Source: Chryseobacterium gleum (GTDB lineage Bacteria > Bacteroidota > Bacteroidia > Flavobacteriales_D > Sanyastnellaceae). Taken from it: DNA of 45,412 nucleotides. The translations under genes were made by a program, and so were the position numbers. The stretch is taken from NCBI GenBank assembly GCA_945862415.1, contig CAMAYP010000005.1, forward strand, positions 1 to 45,412, given 5' to 3'. Below the pieces are notes generated by a model. That model worked only from the letters and a program-made list of their open reading frames with translations, did not search any database and was not told where the DNA came from. This document shows positions 10,288-19,637 of this stretch, piece by piece. Within the stretch, counting starts at the first letter, position 1, and every line of letters begins with the position of its first letter.

Positions 10288-11031
10288 ATGAAATTGCCCA
10301 ACTCATTTGAGAGCATTGACGAATTTGTCAGCGGAAGCTTATTGCTTATTGATAAACCGTTGGGCTGGACAAGCTTCGACGCATTGAATAAGATTAAAGG
10401 TTTTGTGCGGCACAACTTGGTTATCCCAACCAACCAACAAGGCCATGCGCAGCGATTCAAAATTGGTCATGCGGGTACCCTCGACCCACTAGCGACAGGC
10501 CTATTGGTTATTTGCACCGGAGGGATGACCAAAAGCATCGACAGCCTTCAGGCGGGAACGAAAGAATACACCGGAAGCATTCAATTCGGGCAAACAACAC
10601 CCAGTTTCGATCTTGAAACTCACCCAGAGGGGAGTTACCCCACCTCTCATTTATCACTCACACTTTTGCAAGAGGCCGCTCTTGGACTTTCCGGAGAACA
10701 AATGCAAACGCCACCCAGTTACAGTGCCAAGCAAATTGACGGTCAACGAGCCTACAAAGCCGCCCGTCGAGGTGAACAACTAGAAATTCCTGCGGTGCGT
10801 ATACACGTTGAAGCATTTGAGATTACATCGTTCGAAAACAACGAAGCTCAATTCAGAATTTCTTGCAGCAAGGGTACCTACATACGCACGCTAGCCAACG
10901 ATCTGGGACAACGCGTGCAGAGTGGCTCCCATCTAAAGGCTTTACGTCGTACGAAAAGCAATCCGTTCGACGTAACGAATGCTTGGACCGTAGAAACCCT
11001 CCTGGAGCGACTCATTCAACTCAATAATTAA
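10288..11031 (+). CDS. truB: tRNA pseudouridine(55) synthase
   Basis: The protein has 247 residues. TruB converts uridine 55 of the T-loop of nearly all tRNAs to pseudouridine. The N-terminal LLLIDKPLGWTSFDALN motif, the catalytic GHAGTLDPLATG motif with nucleophile D66, the QTPPSYSAKQIDGQRAYKAAR segment and the CSKGTYIRTLANDLG motif are all present. The insert between the first two motifs (around residues 39-58) is seen in other Bacteroidota TruB proteins to my knowledge. The ATG at 10288 is supported by the promoter immediately upstream. About 106 bases separate it from queA, another tRNA-modification gene on the same strand. Confidence 0.96.
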   Translation: MKLPNSFESIDEFVSGSLLLIDKPLGWTSFDALNKIKGFVRHNLVIPTNQQGHAQRFKIGHAGTLDPLATGLLVICTGGMTKSIDSLQAGTKEYTGSIQFGQTTPSFDLETHPEGSYPTSHLSLTLLQEAALGLSGEQMQTPPSYSAKQIDGQRAYKAARRGEQLEIPAVRIHVEAFEITSFENNEAQFRISCSKGTYIRTLANDLGQRVQSGSHLKALRRTKSNPFDVTNAWTVETLLERLIQLNN

Positions 11032-11137
11032 CAATTTTCCAACTGACTGTCAACGATTTGCAAAGTTTCTCTTTACAAAGGCGTTTCAAAATCGTACATT
11101 CGGCTACCACATTTAAAATCTTAGAGCATTGATTTCC

Positions 11138-12193
11138 ATGATGAAATTAGGGCAGTTTCGTTACAAACTGCCAGAGGAGCTGATTGCACAGCATCCTGCC
11201 AAGCACCGCGATGAAAGCCGTCTAATGGTTATTCACAAGCGCACAGGTAAAATCGAACATAAGATGTTCAAAGACATCCTCGATTATTTCGAGGAGGGCG
11301 ATGTTATGGTGAATAACAACACCCGTGTTTTTCCTGCGCGTATGCTGGGTAACAAAGAGAAAACCGGCAGCATGATTGAAGTTTTCATGCTTCGCGAATT
11401 GAATGCTCAGAGTTTATTGTGGGACACTGTTGTCGATCCGGCCAGAAAAATCCGCATTGGCAACAAGCTCTATTTTGGTGAAAACGATGAACTCGTAGCT
11501 GAGGTAATTGACAATACGACATCTCGAGGTCGAACATTGCGCTTCTTGTTTGATGGCACTCATGAAGAGTTCAAAGCGCTGATATATAAATTGGGTGAAA
11601 CTCCCATTCCAAAATACATCAATCGACCTGTGCAGGCCGAAGATGAGGAGTGGTTTCAAACCATCTTCGCAAAGCATGAAGGAGCCGTTGCAGCTCCAAC
11701 CGCAGGCCTTCATTTTAGCCGCGAGTTGTTGAAGCGTGCAGAAATTAAAGGTGTACACATGCCCGAAATCACCATGCACATTGGCCTTGGCACCTTCCGC
11801 CAGGTAGAGGTAGAGGATCTGACCAAACACAAGATGGAAAGCGAGCAATGTATCATTTCAGAAGAAACTGCACGCATTGTAAATACTGCCCTTCAAACGG
11901 GTCATCGAGTATGTGCTGTTGGCAATACAGTTTTGCGCGCGTTTGAGAGCAGCGTGAGCACCGATCGGTTGTTGAAGCCATACGATGGCTGGATAAGCAA
12001 GTTCATATATCCGCCCTATGACTTCAACATAGCCGACAGCTTAATCACGAATTTCCATCAGCCTGAGAGCGCACTTCTGATGTGTGTGACGGCTTACGGT
12101 GGTTATGACTTGATTATGCATGCATACGATGAGGCCATCAAAAACAAATATCGTTTTTGGGCTTACGGTGATGCGATGCTGATTCTTACCTAA
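11138..12193 (+). CDS. queA: S-adenosylmethionine:tRNA ribosyltransferase-isomerase QueA
   Basis: The protein has 351 residues, the normal QueA length. QueA transfers and isomerises the ribosyl part of S-adenosylmethionine onto preQ1-modified tRNA to give epoxyqueuosine at wobble position 34. Family signatures are clear: [23 protein letters not shown] at the start, [46 protein letters not shown] and [13 protein letters not shown] at the end. Start candidates are adjacent ATGs at 11138 and 11141; the frame is open to a TTG at 11129. A second, longer QueA-family gene lies at 18353-19573, so this shorter one is the better candidate for the true QueA. The TM2-domain gene follows after 23 bases. 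Confidence 0.95.
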   Translation: MMKLGQFRYKLPEELIAQHPAKHRDESRLMVIHKRTGKIEHKMFKDILDYFEEGDVMVNNNTRVFPARMLGNKEKTGSMIEVFMLRELNAQSLLWDTVVDPARKIRIGNKLYFGENDELVAEVIDNTTSRGRTLRFLFDGTHEEFKALIYKLGETPIPKYINRPVQAEDEEWFQTIFAKHEGAVAAPTAGLHFSRELLKRAEIKGVHMPEITMHIGLGTFRQVEVEDLTKHKMESEQCIISEETARIVNTALQTGHRVCAVGNTVLRAFESSVSTDRLLKPYDGWISKFIYPPYDFNIADSLITNFHQPESALLMCVTAYGGYDLIMHAYDEAIKNKYRFWAYGDAMLILT

Positions 12194-12216
12194 CACAACC
12201 AACATTGGGCTCATTC

Positions 12217-12609
12217 ATGCGAGGCCTACCCGTGATTCTCACTATTTCAGTGCTGCTTTTGGCTTCACTGAATAGCCACTCACAATGCATTGCTGAAGGG
12301 TTCATTTCCGGGCTATTACTGGAACAAACTGATGATGGCTTCATTCATTTCAGTGAAAGAGCTGTAAAGAGCGAAAACCCCAGGCTTGTAGCAATTGGAC
12401 TTGATTTGGCCCTGGGTCTATTTGGAGTTCACAGGCTCTACCTAGGAACCGACATTAAAGTACCCGTAGCCTATACGCTGACTTTTGGCGGTGGCGGTGT
12501 ACTTTGGTTGATAGATTTGGCTTTGCTCATTGGTTCTCCCAATATTGAACAATACAAAAACAACCCACACCTGTTTATGTGGGTTCCACTTGCCTCACCG
12601 CAGAATTAA
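12217..12609 (+). CDS. Exported TM2-domain membrane protein
   Basis: The protein has 130 residues from the ATG at 12217 (a TTG at 12205 is the alternative). An N-terminal hydrophobic signal ends near NSHS|QC. The C-terminal half is a TM2 domain: two membrane helices around the motif LGLFGVHRLYLG, a glycine-rich turn (TFGGGGVLWLIDL) and a short tail. TM2 domains occur in many small bacterial membrane proteins of unknown function; the arginine/aspartate motif between the helices is the conserved core. It sits 23 bases after queA and probably shares its transcript. The stop lies one base from the convergent thioredoxin-like gene. Confidence 0.8.
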   Translation: MRGLPVILTISVLLLASLNSHSQCIAEGFISGLLLEQTDDGFIHFSERAVKSENPRLVAIGLDLALGLFGVHRLYLGTDIKVPVAYTLTFGGGGVLWLIDLALLIGSPNIEQYKNNPHLFMWVPLASPQN

Positions 12610-12610
12610 A

Positions 12611-13234
12611 TTAACCTACTCGCTTGATGCCACAGCCGACCGGCTTCGTTTCCTCCGGCTTGATTTTCTTGCCCGCTGCGAGATTCTTAATGGCATTTTG
12701 TAAATAGGGCTCCTTCACTTTGTTACTGTCGTCCACATTGTCATCGATAGCACCCTTATAGACAAGTTTCATATTACCATCAAACAAATAGACATGGGGT
12801 GTTGTGCGCGCATAGAAGGCGTTGGCAACAACAGAGTTCACATCCAGCAAGTACTTGCACTTGGAAAATCCATGCTCTTCAGCACGCACTTTCATACTCT
12901 TTAAATCATCTCCCTTCTCGCGCTTTGCCTCGTTGCTGTTTATTAAGACCATACCGATGTTGTTCTCTTCGGCCAATGAGCGCAAATTGTCGTAGCGGCC
13001 CTCCCAACCTTCGCTTCCTTCACTCCCCACCACAAACGGGCAACCGTTGCAAGAGAAAACAACTAGCAACCCTTTCTGCTTTTTAACATCACTCAGAGAG
13101 TACTCTGAACCTGAGATATCAACCATTTTCACATCCGTTGCAGGAGCTGAATCACCAATGGCAAGTGTTTCCGCCGTTTGAGCAACCATACATGAGTTAG
13201 CTAAAAAAGCCAATGAGAGAAAGATATAGCGCAT
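12611..13234 (-). CDS. Exported thioredoxin-like / redoxin-family protein
   Basis: The protein has 207 residues from the ATG at 13234. A signal peptide ends MVA|QTA (Q19). The mature domain is an AhpC/TSA-redoxin-type thioredoxin fold: GDSAPATDVKMVDISG, a strand KGLLVVFSCNGCPFV with the redox pair CNGC, and the cis-proline loop RTTPHVYLFD. Close relatives usually carry CNHCP at this point; here His is replaced by Gly. The tail has an extra cysteine (KPVGCGIK). Inferred role: disulfide reduction or peroxide handling in the periplasm. It is monocistronic as far as can be seen. Confidence 0.85.
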   Translation of the reverse strand: MRYIFLSLAFLANSCMVAQTAETLAIGDSAPATDVKMVDISGSEYSLSDVKKQKGLLVVFSCNGCPFVVGSEGSEGWEGRYDNLRSLAEENNIGMVLINSNEAKREKGDDLKSMKVRAEEHGFSKCKYLLDVNSVVANAFYARTTPHVYLFDGNMKLVYKGAIDDNVDDSNKVKEPYLQNAIKNLAAGKKIKPEETKPVGCGIKRVG

Positions 13235-13255
13235 ACTTGTTTTTTTTGTTAGAAA

Positions 13256-13283
13256 CAAACATGCGAAGGAAAAGTTGAAACAA
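13256..13283 (-). promoter_or_regulatory. Candidate promoter for the thioredoxin-like gene
   Basis: On the minus strand, TTG (13283-13281), 17 bases, then CATGTTTG (13263-13256), one mismatch to TAnnTTTG. Expected leader about 17 bases. The TTG at 13258, an upstream in-frame start alternative, falls inside the -7 box. Confidence 0.45.
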
Positions 13284-13288
13284 CAAGC

Positions 13289-13316
13289 AAAAAGGCCATC
13301 CCGCTGGATGACCTTT
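13289..13316 (-). terminator. Intrinsic terminator downstream of the 1186-residue outer-membrane protein gene
   Basis: 11-bp stem with one G-U pair (arms 13291-13301 and 13306-13316; loop 13302-13305), followed on the minus strand by five T residues (13293-13289). It lies about 145 bases past the stop of the outer-membrane gene. The bases between hold no gene that I can see. Confidence 0.75.
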
Positions 13317-13462
13317 CTGCAAATGAAAACAATTAAACTATCTAATATCTCTACATGAGAACTTACAAGGGGGTTTAACGGGAAGTGGTAAGGTAAAGGT
13401 TACGAAATGCCAAAAATTATTTTCCGTACCGCTGTTTTTCAGCAAACTAGCGACCGAAAAAC

Positions 13463-16400
13463 TCAAAAAACAGCTCTCACTTGCACACTTCCTGCGTGTA
13501 TGGTCTTGAGGTCCTGAGGCTTCCTGCCGTTGTATTGAATATTGAGTTGGATGTTATCGGCCACATTGCGTTGCCAGGAAACCAGCCAGGTATAGTTGTA
13601 TCCCGGCTGCAACCCCTCCAGCATTTCAAATGCCAATGAATTCGTGGTTATACCGTTGTACTCGATTGCATACAAATTTACCTCCGTGCGAATACTGCCC
13701 TTTTCAGGTACATTATAGGTGCCTTCCGCTCCCAGTTTTCTAACCAATGCGCGTTCATCACCCATCGTATTTCGCTTGTCTGCGTATTGTACAAGCGCGC
13801 TTACCTTAATCAAAGGAGACGGCTGATAGGTAATCTTTGGCTGAAGCTGTGCGTATTGAATAAGGAAGTTTCTACCATTCAGAAAGTCGGAGCTTGTTTC
13901 TTTTTCACCCCAACGCACTTCTTGAATAATAGTAAGCGCGCGCCAGAAATTCCAGCGCAGCGCAAACAGGTTGAGTTGTTCGTTGCGGCTTTCAAAGCCA
14001 TTGCTGAGCAAGTTCCGATTTTCAATTAACTGGTGGGTGTAATCCATGCCAAAAACAGGATTGGACTTGTTATAGTAGAGAATGTTTCTTACGAGTCCTT
14101 GAGCAGCCAGCAACACCGAATCGGGAAGATTATTGAGGAGTGGATTGAATCGTTCAGGCCCTTCTTCTCGGGAAGTCTTACGTTCGATACGAAACGTAGT
14201 TGCCGTGCTGAATCGACCGCAAAAACGACCGAAAGGTTTCGCTGCTTTCAGCACTCGCGCGGGCTGAAAAAGAATCGACTCGCTGAACTGATTGGAGTAG
14301 GTCTTCACATAATCATTGCTTTGAACAAAGGTTCGTATGTAGTTGGCTTCGTAAGAAAACGCAGCCACTTCGAACTCGTTTAGATCCTTCACATTGTCGC
14401 CGTTGTAATCATTCCACACATAGGCACCTTGACCTGCCGGCACTTCCAAGTAAATAAACTCACGGCGTTGTTCCAAACCGGACCCAATCTCATAGAAGGT
14501 TGTATTTTGAATCGCGTTCTTCCAAATTTTCGTGTTGTACTCGCCTCGGGCAAGCAAGGTATTCTCCGGAGAAGCCGTAAACAATTCAGGGTTAATTGGA
14601 CGCAGTCTTCTATTGCTAATCTGCATAGACAAACGACTGTCATTCTTCCATCGTTGCACCCATTGCATGCCGTATTGATCAGCCTGAGCCGCTGCCTCCA
14701 ACGTATTTTGCAAAGCCTTTCGGTCAACACGTTCGCGATAAAAGAAACGCAAGGTCTTCTTGATGGTATCAGCATTTCCAACAGAGACCTCCCAATCCAA
14801 AAACTCATAGGAAGCGCTCTGAACACTATCCGCTGCGCGAAATACATTGCGTTCATACTCATCGACCAACATAAATCGAAGCTTGCCAAGGTCTTGCGCT
14901 GTTCTGCCCTTATGCCGTGCAAACATGGATTGAACGGCGCCGGTTGTGTGTAAAAAAGAAGCTTCCGTTTGCGATAAAAATTTACCGCGAGTAGAAATTT
15001 CCGTTGTTCCCTTTGCCCGATAACCATCGAATACATTCGGCATATGAATGACGTCTGCGGAAAGTGATACTTTACCCCATTTCTTGCTGCGCATCGTGCT
15101 TTGCACGGAGCTCCAATGTTGATTCACTGCAGAGTTCGAAACATTGGTCATGTTCCAGTTTCGTACAAACTCAACTTCCCTGAAACGCTCCACAGGGTTG
15201 AAGTTTCTTTGAGTGAATTCGTAGGAAAAGGTTGCAGACAATAAGCGCTGTTTCGTCGAATCGGCTAGCCATGCATTGGTTTCAGCGACCGATTTTAATT
15301 CATTCCATTGGAGGCGCGTTCGAGCCGCCACGCCAACATCATCAGCCGAATCATACTCCGAAAACGTATTTAGGTCGCGGTTCGAAAGTGCACCTTCCAC
15401 CGACCAAATCAATTTATCAGTATTACTGACGGGCACTGAAAAACCGGCTGAAACCATTTGTGTCTTCTTTGGAGCAGCGAGCAAAATAACCGGCGCATAA
15501 GAGCCTTGTTTAGACCATTGCAAGCCATTAAAGACCGGCGCAACCCAGCGGTACGTGCGTCCGTTGGCCGAGAATCCGTTCTCAACATAATCACCATTGC
15601 CGGTTCCGACAAAAGAAAAATTAACTCGGTAATGGGCACGCGTGGAATCGTCGGAATAAACAAAGACGCTATCAAAGCCGAGGGTATCCACCATCGCATA
15701 ACGGACTTCATTATTGAGATATCCGATGCTATCTATGCCCGGTCGAAAAGTTGCCAGGAAATCATCACCCCCCGCGGCCAGAATAGCCTTGTCATCGTCG
15801 GACAAATCTTGCTGCAACGGCTGATTGCGCGCATCATTTTCAGAATAGATATTTAAGAAAGCCGATTTGTTTCCGTTTTTCCACGCGAAGGCGCCCTGCA
15901 ATAAAGGCCTTGCATACCTTCTTTCAGAGTATTGAAACTCCACCGTGATGCGACGATCTTTGGTAATCAGCTGACGTGGCGTAAATGAAATTTCAGCTGA
16001 ATTATAATCAATCACATAATCTTTATCCATGCCGCGCTCCAATAGTCGTCCATCGATGTAGACCATTTCAGTTCCCGATAGCACAATAATAAATAGTTCA
16101 TTATCGGCTCCCTTCAAACGATATGGGCCTTGATTGCCCTCTACACCTTGAATGACATTGCGTGCAAACCGCCCCTTCGAAATGGAGGCGGATGCTTCAA
16201 TAGACATCGATTTCGACGTTGAGAATTTTCGTTCACTCAGCACATAAATTCCTTGTGCCCGTTTGAAATAATTCATGAAATAGCCGGTTGGCCTTCGCAA
16301 TTGAAAATCGCCAGCTATCAATTTGGATCTTTCATCCGAAAGCTGAATAAACACCTGGTCGAAATCTTGCAGCTGTTGGGTATTGCCTGAAGGTTGGATG

Positions 16401-17023
16401 GGAATATTGTCGTCAGTAATAGAGGCGAGTAAGCTCACCTTATCGGACACCTTTCCATTCAACTGCAAATTGAGCGTGGAGTTGACAGAAAGGTTTTGAT
16501 TGTTTCCGAAGAGAATACCGCGTGAAATGGAGCCATTCTTTTGGATTCTCTTGTCCTCGAGGAAAGAAGTTTCGCCCTCACTTCCCACCGTGTAAGGCTT
16601 AATGGTTGAGGCCGTTTCGGGTTGGATTAGAAGATCCGGATTCTTTTTCTGATACACATATCCGGCCTTCCAAGGCAGCGTGAGGTAGGAAACAAGTATC
16701 ACTTCTCCAACCGGCATATCATGCAGATAGAGCATGGCCTGCATTGCGTTGAAATAATAATCCGCTTCAGTAAGAGTGTCGCCCCGATACACAACAACCA
16801 GTGATTGGGGCCAGAGCGCCATGCTGTCGATGAACAACGTATCACCCGTGTGCCTTATCTCCATGGACTTTCGGGCAGTCATCTGCGCATGCACAGGCGC
16901 ACAAAATGCGCTCAACAACAGGAGCCAAGCAAAAAGGCGTGAAAGTGATATGCACGGTGATAGAATCAAGGTTAAGAGCAAAAGTCGATAAGAACCGACG
17001 GAGCAAACGCATCGGAAACGCAT
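13463..17023 (-). CDS. Large outer-membrane beta-barrel protein, SprA-like style, function unknown
   Basis: The protein has 1186 residues from the ATG at 17023. The N-terminus holds two hydrophobic stretches, the second ending at PVHA|QMT (Q47), so the true start may be internal. Recognisable blocks are: SISRGILFGNNQNLSVNS with LQLNGKVSDKVSLLASITDDN (about 150-210), NIPIQPSGNTQQLQDFDQVFIQL, then an extracellular-type domain with VYIDGRLLERGMDKDYVIDYNSAEISF. Long alternating beta strands follow to a C-terminal Phe (VRAVF). The IDGRLL---DY-VDYN-AEISF pattern recurs in the T9SS translocon protein SprA, but this protein is about half that size. A perfect EF-hand-type loop occurs at 872-883. I know relatives only as uncharacterised Bacteroidota proteins. 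Divergent from the MacB-like permease gene. Confidence 0.82.
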   Translation of the reverse strand: MRFRCVCSVGSYRLLLLTLILSPCISLSRLFAWLLLLSAFCAPVHAQMTARKSMEIRHTGDTLFIDSMALWPQSLVVVYRGDTLTEADYYFNAMQAMLYLHDMPVGEVILVSYLTLPWKAGYVYQKKNPDLLIQPETASTIKPYTVGSEGETSFLEDKRIQKNGSISRGILFGNNQNLSVNSTLNLQLNGKVSDKVSLLASITDDNIPIQPSGNTQQLQDFDQVFIQLSDERSKLIAGDFQLRRPTGYFMNYFKRAQGIYVLSERKFSTSKSMSIEASASISKGRFARNVIQGVEGNQGPYRLKGADNELFIIVLSGTEMVYIDGRLLERGMDKDYVIDYNSAEISFTPRQLITKDRRITVEFQYSERRYARPLLQGAFAWKNGNKSAFLNIYSENDARNQPLQQDLSDDDKAILAAGGDDFLATFRPGIDSIGYLNNEVRYAMVDTLGFDSVFVYSDDSTRAHYRVNFSFVGTGNGDYVENGFSANGRTYRWVAPVFNGLQWSKQGSYAPVILLAAPKKTQMVSAGFSVPVSNTDKLIWSVEGALSNRDLNTFSEYDSADDVGVAARTRLQWNELKSVAETNAWLADSTKQRLLSATFSYEFTQRNFNPVERFREVEFVRNWNMTNVSNSAVNQHWSSVQSTMRSKKWGKVSLSADVIHMPNVFDGYRAKGTTEISTRGKFLSQTEASFLHTTGAVQSMFARHKGRTAQDLGKLRFMLVDEYERNVFRAADSVQSASYEFLDWEVSVGNADTIKKTLRFFYRERVDRKALQNTLEAAAQADQYGMQWVQRWKNDSRLSMQISNRRLRPINPELFTASPENTLLARGEYNTKIWKNAIQNTTFYEIGSGLEQRREFIYLEVPAGQGAYVWNDYNGDNVKDLNEFEVAAFSYEANYIRTFVQSNDYVKTYSNQFSESILFQPARVLKAAKPFGRFCGRFSTATTFRIERKTSREEGPERFNPLLNNLPDSVLLAAQGLVRNILYYNKSNPVFGMDYTHQLIENRNLLSNGFESRNEQLNLFALRWNFWRALTIIQEVRWGEKETSSDFLNGRNFLIQYAQLQPKITYQPSPLIKVSALVQYADKRNTMGDERALVRKLGAEGTYNVPEKGSIRTEVNLYAIEYNGITTNSLAFEMLEGLQPGYNYTWLVSWQRNVADNIQLNIQYNGRKPQDLKTIHAGSVQVRAVF

Positions 17024-17105
17024 GAACTTCAAATAAATTATAACACCATCGGAATGAGGTGTGGCAAGTCATACAGCGCATGCGTCTATGGGTTAGTTTT
17101 ACCGC

Positions 17106-18350
17106 ATGATCCTGAACATTGTTCGCGAGAGTTTCCTCTTTGCGTTGCATGCACTGAATACCAATAGGCTGCGCACCGTGCTCTCGCTATTGGGTGTGAC
17201 CATTGGTATCTTCTCGATCATTTTCGTATTGAGCGTAGTCGACAGCATGGAGGCAGAAATGAAGTCAAGTTTCGACACCATTGGATCTGATGTGCTTTTC
17301 ATTCAAAAGTGGCCCTTTGGTCCGGAAGACGGAGCAGAAGACTACGAGTGGTGGAAATACATGCGCCGCCGACCGCCGGCATTGCGCGACATGGACATGC
17401 TGAAAGATCGCTTGGAATATGCAGATGCGCTGGCATTCGAGGCAGGCTCATCAGGCATAGCCACTTATCAAAGCAACAGCCTTGCAGATGCCGGCATCGT
17501 GGCAGTGACCTACGATTACAAAGAGACCATTGCCCTCAACATTGCGCAGGGGCGCTACTTTACCGAAGTAGAATGTGAAGCAGGAAAAAACTTTGCAATC
17601 ATAGGCAACACTGTGAAGCAACAGCTTTTTGGAATGGATTCGCCCATTGGGAAGGAAATTAAAATAGGTGGATTAAAGGTGTTCGTGATTGGTGAATTTG
17701 CAAAAGAAGGCACCTCACTTTTCGGCGATGGCATGGATAGGGCCGTTATGATGCCGTTTCAATTTGCAACCCGTCTCATCCCGTACAATTCAGAAGACAC
17801 CAAGATTCTGATAAAAGCCAAACAAGGCATCAACAATCAGCAACTGCGCGATGAAGTAACAGGAGCATTTAGAGAAGTGCGACGCATTAAGCCGAAGGCC
17901 GACAAAGACTTTTCGATTATAGAGTCATCCATGATCAATGAAATCGTGGACAGCATCATTAGTGTATTCAATGTGGTTGGCATGGTGATAGGAATTTTCG
18001 CCATACTCGTTGGAGCATTCAGCATCGCCAATATCATGTTTGTATCAGTGGCAGAACGAACGCCGCTGATAGGCATTCAAAAGTCGCTAGGAGCGAAGAA
18101 CTATTTCATTTTGATTCAATACTTATTCGAGTCGATAGCACTATGCATTATTGGCGGAACTGTGGGACTGCTGCTTGTATGGGGCACGGTTGCAGGGCTA
18201 GGCGCCATCATCGACTTCAATTTCATATTGCCCTTCGAGCGTGTTATAGCCGGCCTCAGCATCTCTGTGGGTGTAGGCGTTGTTGCGGGAATCATACCCG
18301 CTATAAAAGCATCACGACTCAATCCGGTCGAAGCCATGCGCTCCGTCTAA
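17106..18350 (+). CDS. MacB/FtsX-type ABC transporter permease
   Basis: The protein has 414 residues, the usual length. The topology is that of MacB-type permeases: one N-terminal membrane helix (about 20-45, RLRTVLSLLGVTIGIFSIIFVLSV), a periplasmic core of about 230 residues, then three C-terminal helices of the FtsX domain. The last ends in the family signature AIKASRLNPVEAMR. Such permeases work with a separate ATPase and transmit mechanical force across the inner membrane, moving lipoproteins, peptides or drugs from the periplasm outward. The ATPase is not encoded next to it. It is a single gene, divergent from the large outer-membrane protein (82-base gap). A near-consensus -7 (TAGTTTTA, 17094-17101) ends four bases before the ATG. 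Confidence 0.92.
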   Translation: MILNIVRESFLFALHALNTNRLRTVLSLLGVTIGIFSIIFVLSVVDSMEAEMKSSFDTIGSDVLFIQKWPFGPEDGAEDYEWWKYMRRRPPALRDMDMLKDRLEYADALAFEAGSSGIATYQSNSLADAGIVAVTYDYKETIALNIAQGRYFTEVECEAGKNFAIIGNTVKQQLFGMDSPIGKEIKIGGLKVFVIGEFAKEGTSLFGDGMDRAVMMPFQFATRLIPYNSEDTKILIKAKQGINNQQLRDEVTGAFREVRRIKPKADKDFSIIESSMINEIVDSIISVFNVVGMVIGIFAILVGAFSIANIMFVSVAERTPLIGIQKSLGAKNYFILIQYLFESIALCIIGGTVGLLLVWGTVAGLGAIIDFNFILPFERVIAGLSISVGVGVVAGIIPAIKASRLNPVEAMRSV

Positions 18351-18352
18351 AC

Positions 18353-19573
18353 TCACAGACGCCAGAGCAACGAGCTATCGCCATAGCTCAAGAATCGATA
18401 ATTGTTGGCCATTGCATGGTTATAAACCCGTTCCCAATCGGAACCAATAAAAGCTGACACAAGCACAAGCAATGTGCTTTTGGGTTGATGAAAATTCGTG
18501 ATAAGGCCCTGGGCCAATCGCAGGTTGAAACTCGGGGCAATCAACAAAGCAGAAGCAGCATGCAAGAAATCCAAGTTGCGGTCATCGAGGTACTTGAGAA
18601 GCGCATCGAGAGCTTCGGTGAGCGTTGGTGCCGATTCGTCGTATGCATACATTTCCCATTGCGACAAGGTGAGCATTTCGGGCGAAGCGGTGCCGCTTTT
18701 CAATTGCACACCCAAGCCGTATAGCGACTCTATCGTGCGCAAACTCGTGGTACCTGCAACGACCAGCCTGTTGTAATCGTGGTTGCGCAATTTCTGAATA
18801 GTGCTGCGCGAAACCGAAAACCATTCGCTATGCATCTCATGCCCGCTGAGTGTTTCTGAGCTTACAGGCTTGAAAGTACCGGCACCCACATGCAGTGTCA
18901 ACTCCTCGATTTGCACCTTGTTTACCTTCAATGCAGCAAACACTTCCGGAGTAAAATGCAATGAAGCAGTTGGTGCAGCAACGGAACCCTGGTACTTTGA
19001 AAAAACAGTTTGATAGCGTTCCAAATCAGAGCGCTCGGCTTCCCGGTTGAAATAAGGGGGCAACGGAATTTTTCCTACAGCGGCCAGAAATTCAGAGAAC
19101 ACCATGGATGAATCATCCCAGGTAAACTCAATGATGAATGCATCGTTCAGGCGCTCAACGCATGCAGCGTTGCATCGCACCGGCCCCATGTTACGCTCAA
19201 CATCAACCCCGATAAGCATTCCATCGTTCCACTTCTTTGCCCCGCCCACCAAGCACTTCCATCGAACGCCGGAGCCTGCGGCCATCGCATCTTGATGTCC
19301 CATTTCAACCGGGTCAAGACAAAAAACCTCGATGGCACCACCGGTGGGTTTGTACAGAATTAAACGCGCAGGTATTACACGGGTATTGTTTACTACAAGT
19401 AAATCATCCGGCATCAGTGCTCCCGGTAATTCATGAAATCGGGAATCCGTGATGGTTGCGCCCCGATAAACCAACAGCTTCGATTGGTCACGAACTTCTA
19501 ATGGAAACTTAGCGATGCGATGATCGGGTAAGTCGTAATTGTATGAATCTATGTATATCGAACTCGGATGCAT
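18353..19573 (-). CDS. Second QueA-family protein (long paralogue)
   Basis: The protein has 406 residues, about 55 longer than QueA at 11138-12193. It keeps the family core: YDLPDHRIAKFPLEVRDQSKLLV, LLVVNNTRVIPARL, VAAPTASLHF (Gly to Ser in the usual APTAGLHF), [33 protein letters not shown] and YRFLSYGDSSLL. Extra residues lie mainly in the 90-140 region and before the last motif (about 275-330). Many Bacteroidota carry such a pair, to my knowledge; whether the long form makes epoxyqueuosine or acts on another substrate is not known to me. The ATG at 19573 lies only 28 bases beyond the terminator of the FecR operon. The 3' end is 2 bases from the permease stop. Confidence 0.88.
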   Translation of the reverse strand: MHPSSIYIDSYNYDLPDHRIAKFPLEVRDQSKLLVYRGATITDSRFHELPGALMPDDLLVVNNTRVIPARLILYKPTGGAIEVFCLDPVEMGHQDAMAAGSGVRWKCLVGGAKKWNDGMLIGVDVERNMGPVRCNAACVERLNDAFIIEFTWDDSSMVFSEFLAAVGKIPLPPYFNREAERSDLERYQTVFSKYQGSVAAPTASLHFTPEVFAALKVNKVQIEELTLHVGAGTFKPVSSETLSGHEMHSEWFSVSRSTIQKLRNHDYNRLVVAGTTSLRTIESLYGLGVQLKSGTASPEMLTLSQWEMYAYDESAPTLTEALDALLKYLDDRNLDFLHAASALLIAPSFNLRLAQGLITNFHQPKSTLLVLVSAFIGSDWERVYNHAMANNYRFLSYGDSSLLWRL

Positions 19574-19601
19574 AGTGGCAAAGGAAGTATTGGGATGGTC
19601 T

Positions 19602-19637
19602 AAAAAAAATTATGGCCAGACGTTTCTGACCATAATT
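19602..19637 (-). terminator. Terminator of the sigma-TonB-FecR operon, directly in front of the long queA paralogue
   Basis: 13-bp stem (arms 19608-19620 and 19625-19637) with one pair that is G-U when read as minus-strand RNA, a 4-base loop, and a run of eight T residues (19609-19602). It lies about 150 bases past the FecR stop. The next gene on the same strand begins at 19573, so the hairpin may also act as an attenuator for that gene. Confidence 0.85.

Noticed and set aside
10288-12193. truB-queA as one operon
   Set aside because: Not excluded, but the 106-base gap and the weak -7 match TACATTCG (11095-11102) before queA leave it undecided; no terminator is seen between them.
13787-15036. 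Long open frames opposite the 1186-residue barrel gene (for example 174 aa on plus, 215 aa on minus in other frames)
   Set aside because: They have no start-region features, signal peptides or domain motifs, their composition looks like translated antisense, and the real gene is intact across the region.
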